Of a stretch of DNA of 64,000 nt, positions 33,864 through 41,610 are shown piece after piece; positions within the stretch are counted from its first letter, which is position 1; each line of letters opens with the position of its first letter. A program made the translations under genes and the position numbers. The notes beneath the pieces were generated by a model that was given only the letters and a program-made list of their open reading frames with translations, ran no database searches and was not told the DNA's origin. Source of the DNA: Rhizobium sp. Q54 (GTDB lineage Bacteria > Pseudomonadota > Alphaproteobacteria > Rhizobiales > Xanthobacteraceae); contig CAMDSH010000006.1 in the NCBI GenBank assembly GCA_945907045.1, positions 1-64,000 on the forward strand, given 5' to 3'.

Positions 33864-35498
33864 ATGACCGTTTCCGCCGAAACATCCGCATCCTTGCGCG
33901 AGGTCGCCGAGACCTCGGCCGCCTGGCCGTTTGAGGAAGCGCGCAAGATCGTCGCTCGGCTGAAGAAAAAGCCGAAGGATGAAGTGATTTTCGAGACCGG
34001 CTACGGCCCGTCCGGTTTGCCGCATATCGGCACCTTCGGCGAAGTCGCGCGCACGACGATGGTGCGTCACGCCTTCCGCGTGCTCACCGACGATAAAATC
34101 AAGACGCGGCTGATCGCTTTTTCCGACGACATGGACGGGTTACGTAAAGTCCCCGACAACGTGCCGAACAAGGAACTGCTGGAAAAGCATCTCGGCAAGC
34201 CACTCACCAAGGTGCCCGACCCGTTCGGCACGCATCCCTCGTTCGGCGAGCACAACAACGCGCGGCTGCGCGCCTTCCTCGATCATTTCGGTTTCGAGTA
34301 CGAATTCATGTCCTCGACCGACTGCTACACCGCCGGGCGCTTCGACGCGACGCTGATGAAGGTGCTGGAGCGCTTCGACGCGGTGATGAACATCATGCTC
34401 CCCAGCTTGCGCGAGGAACGCGCTCAGACTTATTCGCCGTTCTTGCCGATCGATCCGCGAACCGGAATCGTGCTGCAGGTGCCGGTGCTCTCGCAGGACG
34501 CCAAGGCCGGCACCATCACCTACGAAGACCCGGAAACCAAAAAGCCGGTGACGACGCCGGTGACCGGCGGGCGCTGCAAGCTACAATGGAAGCCGGACTG
34601 GGCGATGCGCTGGGTTGCGCTCGGCGTTGATTACGAAATGGCCGGCAAGGATCTGATCGACTCGGTCAAATTGTCCGGCGAAATCGCCAAGGCGCTTGGC
34701 GCCCAGCCGCCGGAGGGGTTCAATTACGAACTGTTCCTCGACGAGAACGGACAGAAGATTTCCAAGTCGAAAGGCAACGGGCTGACCATCGACGAGTGGC
34801 TGCGTTACGCCAGCCCGGAATCGCTTTCGCTGTTCATGTATCGCGAGCCGAAATCCGCCAAGCGGCTGCACTTTGATGTCATCCCGCGCACCGTCGACGA
34901 GTATCAGCAATTCCTCGACGGCTATCAGCGCCAGGAGACCAAGCAACGGCTGTCAAATCCGGTGTGGCACATCCATGCCGGAAATCCGCCGCCGCCGGAC
35001 ATTCCGGTGACCTTCACCATGCTGCTTACGCTGGTGTCGTCGTCGAACGCCGAGAACGCCGAGACGCTGTGGGGCTTCATCGGGCGCTATCGCCCCGGCG
35101 TGACGCCGAAGACGCATCCCAAGCTCGACGCGATGGTCGGTTACGCCATTCATTATTTCCGCGACTTCGTGCTGCCGGCGAAAAAATTCCGCCAGCCGAG
35201 CGAATCCGAGCGCGCGGCGCTGATCGATCTGCGCGACGCGCTGGCGCAATTGCCCGCGAGCGCGACGGCGGAAGAAATTCAGGATGTGATTTACGAGATC
35301 GGGCGTCGCGAGCCGTTCCTCGATGAGAAGAAGAAAGCCAAGGACGGCAAGCCGGGCGTCTCGCTCGACTGGTTCAACATGCTCTACCAGGTGCTGCTCG
35401 GACAGGAGAAAGGCCCGCGCTTCGGGTCTTTCGTCGCGGTCTATGGCGTCGAGAACACCATCGGCATGATCGACGGCGCCCTCGCGCGTAGCGCGTGA
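33864..35498 (+). CDS. lysK: Lysyl-tRNA synthetase, class I
   Basis: This class I enzyme charges tRNA-Lys and is found in archaea and many alphaproteobacteria in place of the class II form. The 544-residue protein has the HIGH-like motif [16 protein letters not shown] near residues 48-63 and the KMSKS motif [11 protein letters not shown]. The N-terminal part has [11 protein letters not shown] and the family segment [11 protein letters not shown]. The end is the alpha-helix cage region. The gene begins 1 nt after the family 3 binding-protein stop. Confidence 0.95.
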   Translation: MTVSAETSASLREVAETSAAWPFEEARKIVARLKKKPKDEVIFETGYGPSGLPHIGTFGEVARTTMVRHAFRVLTDDKIKTRLIAFSDDMDGLRKVPDNVPNKELLEKHLGKPLTKVPDPFGTHPSFGEHNNARLRAFLDHFGFEYEFMSSTDCYTAGRFDATLMKVLERFDAVMNIMLPSLREERAQTYSPFLPIDPRTGIVLQVPVLSQDAKAGTITYEDPETKKPVTTPVTGGRCKLQWKPDWAMRWVALGVDYEMAGKDLIDSVKLSGEIAKALGAQPPEGFNYELFLDENGQKISKSKGNGLTIDEWLRYASPESLSLFMYREPKSAKRLHFDVIPRTVDEYQQFLDGYQRQETKQRLSNPVWHIHAGNPPPPDIPVTFTMLLTLVSSSNAENAETLWGFIGRYRPGVTPKTHPKLDAMVGYAIHYFRDFVLPAKKFRQPSESERAALIDLRDALAQLPASATAEEIQDVIYEIGRREPFLDEKKKAKDGKPGVSLDWFNMLYQVLLGQEKGPRFGSFVAVYGVENTIGMIDGALARSA

Positions 35499-35503
35499 TC
35501 TTT

Positions 35504-35612
35504 CGTCATTCCGGGGCGCACGTCAGAGCGAACCCGGAATCCAGAGCAGACAGGACATTTGCTTGCGGCTCTGGATTCCGGGTCCAGCCTTTCAGGCTGT
35601 CCCGGAATGACG
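35504..35612. repeat. Rhizobiales palindromic repeat (CGTCATTCCGGG type)
   Basis: CGTCATTCCGGG (35504-35515) is mirrored by CCCGGAATGACG (35601-35612). Inner arms CCGGAATCCAGAGC and GCTCTGGATTCCGG also pair, so the transcript would form one long hairpin. This element form is widespread in intergenic regions of Bradyrhizobiaceae, by memory. It lies just after lysK and could also stop or stabilise its mRNA. Confidence 0.85.
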
Positions 35613-35643
35613 GGATGATTAAAGATGGCGCGCAGCGAGTGAT

Positions 35644-35766
35644 TTACGGCTTGAACCCGGTCCCGCCGCAGCGCTGACATTTCACCTTCTTGTCGCCCTT
35701 CTTGAGCAAACCCTTGCCTTCGCAATTCTTGCATTTGACTTTCGGCTTGCCGGAATTTTTTTGCAT
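35644..35766 (-). CDS. 40-residue zinc-ribbon-like protein
   Basis: The frame runs from ATG 35766 with GGGAGA six bases upstream to TAA. The protein reads MQKNSGKPKVKCKNCEGKG, then a Lys-rich loop and CQRCGGTGFKP. Two CxxC pairs with GxG after each resemble half of a DnaJ zinc domain or a rubredoxin-like knuckle, so one zinc ion is expected. Eleven residues are Lys. It may bind RNA or act as a small chaperone-type module. It is too short for most automatic gene finders. Confidence 0.75.
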   Translation of the reverse strand: MQKNSGKPKVKCKNCEGKGLLKKGDKKVKCQRCGGTGFKP

Positions 35767-35820
35767 GTTTATCTCCCGCGTCCCGGCGTCGTTTCCGTGA
35801 ACGCGGGAGAGTTTGAAAGT

Positions 35821-36381
35821 TTACGAAAACATTTCCACATTGCCGTCGAGCGCCATCAAGCCGAGTTCGACCGCGAGCTTGGGCTGGCGTTCCGTCACTT
35901 GCTGGCGGAATTCCATCAGCGCCGCTTTGTGCGTTTCGGTTTCGATCTGCGCGTTGGCGACCTTGTCCTCGCCATAGGCGATCTTCGCTGCGCCGCAATC
36001 GCGGTGGTTCATCGCGATCACTTTCGGAATGTTGTGCAGCTGGATCGACGCGGCGAGATTGTCCCAGAACGTCTTCTGCCAGTCCTTGAATGCCGGTGCG
36101 ACGACGCCGATGGACGCGCCCGCGAAGGTGAACTGGCTGTATTTCCCGGTCAGCGACCGGCCCTTCATGTAATTGCCGGTGGGTTCGGGAAAGCGCGGAT
36201 CGATGCAGGTGAGCAGCATCGCTTCGTAATTGCCTTCAGCCGCGAACACGAAGCCGGGAATCGTGCCGGCGAGCGCGAGTGCACCGGCGCCTTGCAGAAA
36301 TGCGCGGCGGTCGAAACGCGCGCGCAGCATGTCGCCGCAGCAGGCGCAGGCCGCCGGATGAATTTGTGTGATGCCGCTCAT
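35821..36381 (-). CDS. Tat-exported beta-carbonic-anhydrase-like protein
   Basis: This 186-residue protein has a twin-arginine signal (FDRRAFLQGAGALALAG, residues 23-39) and then a beta-carbonic anhydrase core. The zinc-site residues are present: Cys59, Asp61 and Arg63 in TCIDPRF, and His126 and Cys129 in NHRDCG. Beta-CAs hydrate CO2 to bicarbonate. Export of folded enzyme by Tat would place it in the periplasm. An odd CACC cluster (Cys12, 14, 15) precedes the RR motif. The protein is slightly short for the family (about 200-220). Activity is likely but not shown by sequence alone. Confidence 0.8.
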   Translation of the reverse strand: MSGITQIHPAACACCGDMLRARFDRRAFLQGAGALALAGTIPGFVFAAEGNYEAMLLTCIDPRFPEPTGNYMKGRSLTGKYSQFTFAGASIGVVAPAFKDWQKTFWDNLAASIQLHNIPKVIAMNHRDCGAAKIAYGEDKVANAQIETETHKAALMEFRQQVTERQPKLAVELGLMALDGNVEMFS

Positions 36382-36483
36382 GTCGTCGTCCCCATTGCGA
36401 AAAATCTCGCTGCGCAACAATAGCGGAGCGTCTGCTGCGCCGCCAGCCGGGTCAAGCCGAGTTGATGGAATTATTAAGCAGGC

Positions 36484-37119
36484 CTACTGGCTCGCCCACA
36501 CGATGCGCGCGATCCACAACACATCCTTCATCGCCAGCGTGCGGTTGCGGTGATCGGAATTGAGCGATTGCAGCTCGATCGATTTGTTGGTCTTGCGCTT
36601 GAGTTCCTTCACCATCACCTCGCCGTCCTTGGTCTTGACCACAACGCGGTCGTGGCGGCGCACGGGCGCGGCGGGCGAAACCAGGATCACGTCGCCGTCG
36701 CGATAGGCCGGCTTCATCGAGTCGCCGGAAATCTCCAGCGCATAGGCGTGCTGGTCGTTGACCGCGGGGAAGGCAACTTCGTCCCAGCCCTTGCCGACCG
36801 GAAAGCCGCCGTCGTCGAAAAATCCGCCGGCGCCCGCCTCGGCAAAACCGATCAGCGGCACCTGCTGCACGGCAGCGCGCGAACCCTCGACGATGAGTTT
36901 GACGAAAGCATCGACGCTCACGCCGGTGGCGTCGAGTGCCTTTGCCACCGACTCGGTCGAGGGCCAGCGCGGACGGCCGTCGGGCGTCACGCGCTTCGAC
37001 TTGTTGAACGTGGTCGGATCGAGGCCGGCTTTTTTGGCGAGGCCCGACGCCGACATTTCGGAGCGGGCGGCGAGCCGGTCGATGGCGGTCCAGATCTGGT
37101 TATGCGTGAGGCTGGCCAT
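36484..37119 (-). CDS. S24-family autoproteolytic HTH repressor (C1/LexA-type)
   Basis: This 211-residue protein has an N-terminal XRE-like HTH (SASGLAKKAGLDPTTFNKSKR) and a C-terminal S24 peptidase fold. The putative Ser134 (EISGDSMKP) and Lys171 (MVKELK) are 37 residues apart, as in LexA. An Ala-Gly cleavage-like site sits before it (FAEAGAGG). It could respond to RecA-type stress. No phage genes are near. A TATAAT sequence (37192-37187) upstream may be its -10. The frame could extend to 37272, but MASLTHNQIW fits domain starts. Confidence 0.85.
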   Translation of the reverse strand: MASLTHNQIWTAIDRLAARSEMSASGLAKKAGLDPTTFNKSKRVTPDGRPRWPSTESVAKALDATGVSVDAFVKLIVEGSRAAVQQVPLIGFAEAGAGGFFDDGGFPVGKGWDEVAFPAVNDQHAYALEISGDSMKPAYRDGDVILVSPAAPVRRHDRVVVKTKDGEVMVKELKRKTNKSIELQSLNSDHRNRTLAMKDVLWIARIVWASQ

Positions 37120-37334
37120 GACTGGTCTCGATGGCTGGTTTCGATGGATGATTCTGGCGGCTATGAATTTTGTCCGCTCCCTAGGAATTATAGCCTTGAT
37201 TCGATTCCGTCCAGCGGTTTTTCCATCGCCGCATGAGCCCGCAAAGCCAATGGAACTCTCGCCCTTGGACACCCCGGCGGCTGCCCGCTAGGGTCGCGGC
37301 ATCTACTAAAAAGGCCACTGCCGCGGAGCCTTAT

Positions 37335-38429
37335 TTGATCGGTCTTTTCGACCGCCTCGCCCGCCCGCTGCTGCGGGCCCTCGACCCGGAGGACGCTCAC
37401 GCGCTCGCGGTCAAGGCGCTCCGGTTCGTGCCGCTGCCGCAATCCGCGCCCGACTCTCCGCTGCTTGGCGTGCGCGCCTTCGGGCTCAATTTTCCCAATC
37501 CGGTCGGCATCGCCGCCGGCTTCGACAAGAACGCGGCGGCGCCCGACGCGCTGTTGCGGCTCGGTTTCGGCTTTGTCGAAATCGGCACCGTCACGCCGCG
37601 CGCGCAGGCGGGCAATCCGCGCCCGCGCGTGTTCCGTCTCGATGCGGATGCTGGCGTCATCAACCGGCTCGGTTTCAACAGCGAGGGCGAAGCGGCTGTG
37701 CTTGCACGGCTTGCCGCGCGCGCGGATGAAGGCGGCATCGTCGGGGTCAATGTCGGCGCCAATAAAGATAGCGCCGATCGCGCCGCCGACTATGTCCGCC
37801 TGATCGAAGCCTTCGCGCCGGTCGCCAGTTATTTCACCGTCAACGTTTCGTCGCCGAATACGCCGGGCCTGCGCGACCTGCAGCAGGCGGGCGCGCTCGA
37901 CGATCTGCTCGCGCGCGTGGTCGAGACGCGCGACCGCGTGAGCAAGAATGCCGGGCCCGTTCCGGTGCTGCTCAAGATCGCGCCCGATCTGACGCTCGGC
38001 GATCTCGACGACGTGGTCGGTGTTGCGCGCGCGCGCCGCGTCGACGGCATGATCGTCGGCAACACGACGCTGGCGCGGCCGAACTTCTTGCGCGAGCGCG
38101 AGACGGCGCGGCAGGCGGGCGGCCTGTCGGGTAAGCCGCTGTTCAAACTGTCGACGCGAATGCTGGCGGAAACTTATGTGCGCGCCGAGAGCGCGTTCCC
38201 GCTCATCGGCGCCGGCGGCGTCGATTCAGGCTCTACGGCGATTGCGAAAATAAAAGCCGGCGCGAGTCTGATCCAGCTTTACACCGGGCTGGTGTTCCGT
38301 GGCCTCGGGCTGGTGTCGGAAATCAAGACGGATTTGCTGGCGGCGCTGCGGCGGGGCAATCGCAGCTCGATCAACGCGATGGTTGGCTCGGATGCCGCCG
38401 CGATGACGGCGGAGAGCTGGCCGGGATAG
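37335..38429 (+). CDS. pyrD: Dihydroorotate dehydrogenase, class 2
   Basis: PyrD oxidises dihydroorotate to orotate with quinone at the inner membrane, in pyrimidine synthesis. The 364-residue protein has GIAAGFDKNAAAPDALL, the catalytic Ser in VNVSSPNTPGLRDLQ and the FMN-phosphate site LIGAGGVDSGSTAIAKIKAG. The start is TTG 37335: GGAG lies 6 nt before it, and translation then begins IGLFDRLARPLLRALDPEDAH, the common class 2 N-terminus with its membrane-binding helices. The frame could extend upstream to 37233 but with no such match. It is convergent with a DUF6460 gene. Confidence 0.95.
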   Translation: MIGLFDRLARPLLRALDPEDAHALAVKALRFVPLPQSAPDSPLLGVRAFGLNFPNPVGIAAGFDKNAAAPDALLRLGFGFVEIGTVTPRAQAGNPRPRVFRLDADAGVINRLGFNSEGEAAVLARLAARADEGGIVGVNVGANKDSADRAADYVRLIEAFAPVASYFTVNVSSPNTPGLRDLQQAGALDDLLARVVETRDRVSKNAGPVPVLLKIAPDLTLGDLDDVVGVARARRVDGMIVGNTTLARPNFLRERETARQAGGLSGKPLFKLSTRMLAETYVRAESAFPLIGAGGVDSGSTAIAKIKAGASLIQLYTGLVFRGLGLVSEIKTDLLAALRRGNRSSINAMVGSDAAAMTAESWPG

Positions 38430-38431
38430 CG

Positions 38432-38707
38432 CTATTTCCCCCGTGGCGCATTTAACAGGCGAATGATCAGCCAGATCGGGATCACGATCACCGCGCCGAG
38501 CAGGAAATAGCGCCACAGCCAGAAGAACGCGTCGAAGCCGAGATCCCAGATACTCCGCACCAGCCGTTCGACGCTGCGCAGGATGTTCCACGGGTCGAGC
38601 CCCAGCGTCGCGAGGATGACGCCGACCAGCACCGAAATTAGAATCAAGCGGCCCAGCACCGCCAGCGGCGAGCCGCCGAAAAAGCGGGACACGGTATTAT
38701 CGGCCAT
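38432..38707 (-). CDS. DUF6460 small membrane protein
   Basis: This 91-residue protein has the N-terminal FGGSPLAVLGRLILISVLVG and a second helix GFDAFFWLWRYFLLGAVIVIPIW, with LGLDPWNILRSVER between. The order is that of the Rhizobiales family DUF6460. Function is unknown. ATG 38707 is the second Met of a slightly longer frame and fits the MADNTVSRFFGG form. Its stop lies 2 nt from the end of pyrD. Confidence 0.75.
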   Translation of the reverse strand: MADNTVSRFFGGSPLAVLGRLILISVLVGVILATLGLDPWNILRSVERLVRSIWDLGFDAFFWLWRYFLLGAVIVIPIWLIIRLLNAPRGK

Positions 38708-38796
38708 CGTCGTCTCCGTTCGCATGTCATCCTATACTGCCGGCGATCATGGCAGAATTTACGCCGTACGTCCGATATCATCTGTGAACCGAACGT

Positions 38797-39948
38797 GTGA
38801 CAGAACTTTCCACCCATTTTCTCTCCTCCGGCGACCTGATCGCCGACCGCCGCTTCGAGTGGGCGCGTGACTGCAAGGCCAAGGGCGATCTGCAGGGCGC
38901 CGCCGATCTGCTGCGGCAGGCGCTCGAACTGACGCCAGCTTACGCCTCGGCCTGGTTCGCGCTGGCCGAAATTCGCGAAAAGCTGGGCGACCGCGCGGGC
39001 GCGATCGAGGCTTTCACCAAGGCGCGCGATGCCGACGCGGACGACCGCCACGGCGCGGCGGTGCATCTGATGCGGCTCGGCGCCATGCCGCCGCAGACCA
39101 TGCCCCCGGCCTATATGCGCGCTCTGTTCGATCATTACGCGCCGGCTTTCGAACATGCCTTGCGCGAGGGGCTGAAATATCGCGCGCCCGAACTGCTGCT
39201 CGCCGCCGTCGAAAAAGCGAACGGCGGGCGGTCTCGCATCGGCTCGTTGCTCGATCTTGGCTGCGGCACGGGGTTGGGCGGCGAAGCGTTCCGCCCCTAT
39301 TGCGATTGGCTTGTCGGCGTCGATATTTCGCCCGGCATGGTAGCGCAGGCGCGCAACAAGGGGCTCTACGACCGGCTGATCGAAGCCGACATGCTGCAAT
39401 GTCTCGCCGATGAAGCCGCCGCCAAGGCGTCCTATCATCTCGTCCTCGCGGCGGATGTTTTCGTTTATGCAGCCGAGCTTGCGCCGCTGCTGGAAGCGTC
39501 GCTGCGCGTGATGGCGCCGTCCGGCCGCATCGCCTTTACCTGCGAAACGCATGACGGCGAGAGGGTGATCCTGCGGGAGACGCTGCGTTACGCCCACAGC
39601 GCAAAATATGTGCGCGCCACGATTGCAAGCGCGGGATTGAAATTGCTCAGCCTCGAACCGGCTTCCACCCGCACGGAAAAAACTCTGCCGGTTGCCAGTC
39701 TCGTTGCGGTGGCTGAAAAAAAATCAGTCGCGGCGGAACACGACGCTGGCGAACCAGCCGGTGAGCAGTGCCATCATCGCGGTGGCGAGGCCGTAGAGAA
39801 TGCCGTGGTCGCGCGCGGCATTGGCGACATATTGCTCGAAGCCGACCTTGACGATTTCCAGCGCCGAGGTCGTGCGCCCGATCAGCGCGCCGTCTGCGAA
39901 CAGCTTCACGTCGATGGCGTAATTCCCGGTCGGCACTTCGGCGGGTAG
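38797..39948 (+). CDS. TPR-methyltransferase protein with extended or read-through C-terminus
   Basis: This is an S-adenosylmethionine-dependent methyltransferase fused to an N-terminal TPR region (about residues 25-95, GDLQGAADLLRQALELTPAY). The methyltransferase domain begins near residue 150 with LLDLGCGTGLGGEAF. The start is GTG 38797. The domain should end near LVAVAEKK, about residue 308. Instead the frame runs 75 residues further, and that tail overlaps the end of the opposite-strand gene by 225 nt and is compositionally odd. An eight-A run marks the join. The true C-terminus is uncertain. Confidence 0.7.
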   Translation: MTELSTHFLSSGDLIADRRFEWARDCKAKGDLQGAADLLRQALELTPAYASAWFALAEIREKLGDRAGAIEAFTKARDADADDRHGAAVHLMRLGAMPPQTMPPAYMRALFDHYAPAFEHALREGLKYRAPELLLAAVEKANGGRSRIGSLLDLGCGTGLGGEAFRPYCDWLVGVDISPGMVAQARNKGLYDRLIEADMLQCLADEAAAKASYHLVLAADVFVYAAELAPLLEASLRVMAPSGRIAFTCETHDGERVILRETLRYAHSAKYVRATIASAGLKLLSLEPASTRTEKTLPVASLVAVAEKKSVAAEHDAGEPAGEQCHHRGGEAVENAVVARGIGDILLEADLDDFQRRGRAPDQRAVCEQLHVDGVIPGRHFGG

Positions 39949-40509
39949 CGGGATCGCTGCGCGGAATACGGTCGGCGAGAGGAACGTCACCGCGCTGGGG
40001 CTTTCGCGATACAGCCCCTTCTCGGTTTCGATGCGCACGAAGGCGGCGCGGAACGGATCGTCGCGCACCGTGTCGGCGGTGTCCGGGCCGATGCTTTGCG
40101 GCAGCAGGAAATTGTCGATGCCGACCTGCAGCGGGCGCAGGATTTCCGCCCGCGCGATGTCGGCGATCGGGCGGTTGGTGAAGATGCCGAGATACGTCGG
40201 CACGCGCACGAACAGGCGGGAGTCGACGTTGACCCAGATGCCGAGCACGCGGTCCTTGCGGCGGGTGCGCAGCGTCTGCCGCGGCCCGGTGACGGTGACG
40301 ACGATGTCGTAGCCGCGCTGGCGCGGCACGGTGGCGGCGTCGCGCTCGACGGTGCCGAACAGCACCAGGTCCTCGCCGTCGAAGCTCGACGTGATCGCCA
40401 CCCGGTGGTTCGACAGCGACACGATCAGCCGTTCGGCGGCGGCAGGCGGCACGGCGGCGAACAACGCGGCCGCAGCAACAGCAAGCATGAGCGGGCGGCG
40501 CGCGGTCAT
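39724..40509 (-). CDS. TIGR02186 family exported membrane-anchored protein
   Basis: This 261-residue protein has a signal peptide (MLAVAAAALFAAVPPAAA), a periplasmic domain with LSNHRVAITSSFDGEDLVLFGTV-type features (parts at about residues 33-55) and a C-terminal membrane helix (GILYGLATAMMALLTGWFASVVF). It matches the TIGR02186 pattern, a family found next to TauE/SafE genes in alphaproteobacteria. It follows the TauE gene with a 4-nt overlap (40506-40509), so both are produced together. Its role is unknown, perhaps as a periplasmic partner of the exporter. Confidence 0.82.
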   Translation of the reverse strand: MTARRPLMLAVAAAALFAAVPPAAAERLIVSLSNHRVAITSSFDGEDLVLFGTVERDAATVPRQRGYDIVVTVTGPRQTLRTRRKDRVLGIWVNVDSRLFVRVPTYLGIFTNRPIADIARAEILRPLQVGIDNFLLPQSIGPDTADTVRDDPFRAAFVRIETEKGLYRESPSAVTFLSPTVFRAAIPLPAEVPTGNYAIDVKLFADGALIGRTTSALEIVKVGFEQYVANAARDHGILYGLATAMMALLTGWFASVVFRRD

Positions 40510-41432
40510 GGCGTCGTTTCCACCACGCGGATCGAGAACAAATCGTCGGGCTTGACGCCAAGCTCGAAGGAAAAACGCAAGCCGACCGCCAGCACCAGCA
40601 GGCCGAGCAGCAGGCGCAGCCATTCGCCGCTGATCTTTTGTCCCGCGCGCGCCCCGAATTGCGCGCCGATGACGCCTCCCGCCATCAAAATGAGCGCGAG
40701 CACCGCATCGACGAGCTGGTTGGTCGCCGCGTGCATCACCGTCGCCGACGCCATGGTGACGAGCGTGAGCACCATCGATGTGCCGATCACGGTGGCGGTC
40801 GGCACGCGCAGAAAATAAATCAGCATCGGCACCAGTAAAAATCCACCGCCGATGCCCATGATCGCGCCGATGAAACCGATGATGAAGCCGATGATCCAGA
40901 CCGGGATCGCGGATACGTAAATCATCGAGCGCTTGAAGCGGAGCTTCAGTGGCAGGCCGTGCAGCCAGGTGTGGCTGCCGGGCCGGCGCATCTGCACCGG
41001 AATTCCTTGCTTCGCGCGGAAGATGGCGCGCACGCTTTCGTAAATCATCAATCCGCCGACCGCGCTGAGCAGCGTGACGTATGAAAGCCCGATCATCAGA
41101 TCGAGCTGATCGAGAGCGCGCAGGGTGGTGAACAGCCACACGCCAGCGGCGGTGCCGATAATGCCGCCCGCCAGCAGCAAACATGCCAAGGCAAGATCGA
41201 CGGCACGCTTACGCCAATACGAGAGCGCGCCCGAGAACGAGGATGCCGCGATGTGGCTCGCCACGCTCGCAACCGCCACAGCGGGCGAGACGCCGACGAA
41301 AATGAGCAGCGGCGTCATCAAGAACCCGCCGCCGATGCCGAACATGCCGGAAATGAATCCGACCGCCAGCCCCATCCCCAGAATGAGGAAGATGTTTACG
41401 GGCAGGTCGGCGATCGGAAGGTAGATCTGCAA
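40506..41432 (-). CDS. TauE/SafE family anion transporter
   Basis: This 308-residue protein has eight or so membrane helices and the paired TauE signatures GMGLAVGFISGMFGIGGGFL near the N-terminus and GFIIGFIGAIMGIGGGFL in the second half. The family exports sulfite or other organosulfur anions. The start is assigned to TTG 41432, giving MQIYLPIADLPVNIFL; TTG 41459 is a possible longer start. It is coupled to the TIGR02186 gene. Confidence 0.85.
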   Translation of the reverse strand: MQIYLPIADLPVNIFLILGMGLAVGFISGMFGIGGGFLMTPLLIFVGVSPAVAVASVASHIAASSFSGALSYWRKRAVDLALACLLLAGGIIGTAAGVWLFTTLRALDQLDLMIGLSYVTLLSAVGGLMIYESVRAIFRAKQGIPVQMRRPGSHTWLHGLPLKLRFKRSMIYVSAIPVWIIGFIIGFIGAIMGIGGGFLLVPMLIYFLRVPTATVIGTSMVLTLVTMASATVMHAATNQLVDAVLALILMAGGVIGAQFGARAGQKISGEWLRLLLGLLVLAVGLRFSFELGVKPDDLFSIRVVETTP

Positions 41433-41610
41433 GAGACGCAATCCGCCGGTTCGAGACAAATATTCTCATACCGACGGTTTCCCGCCGCGGCGCGCATCTT
41501 TTCGCGGATGCCGCGGCTGGCAACATCGGCACGCAGGCCGGGCCATGCTTCGATTTAGATTGTAACGGCGTTTGCGGCGCCAGGCACCTGTTGTCGGTGC
41601 TTTTGGTTGA

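Noticed and set aside
36484-37119. Prophage remnant around the S24 repressor
   Set aside because: No integrase, structural, lysis or attachment-site sequence is visible within 10 kb; flanking genes are housekeeping.
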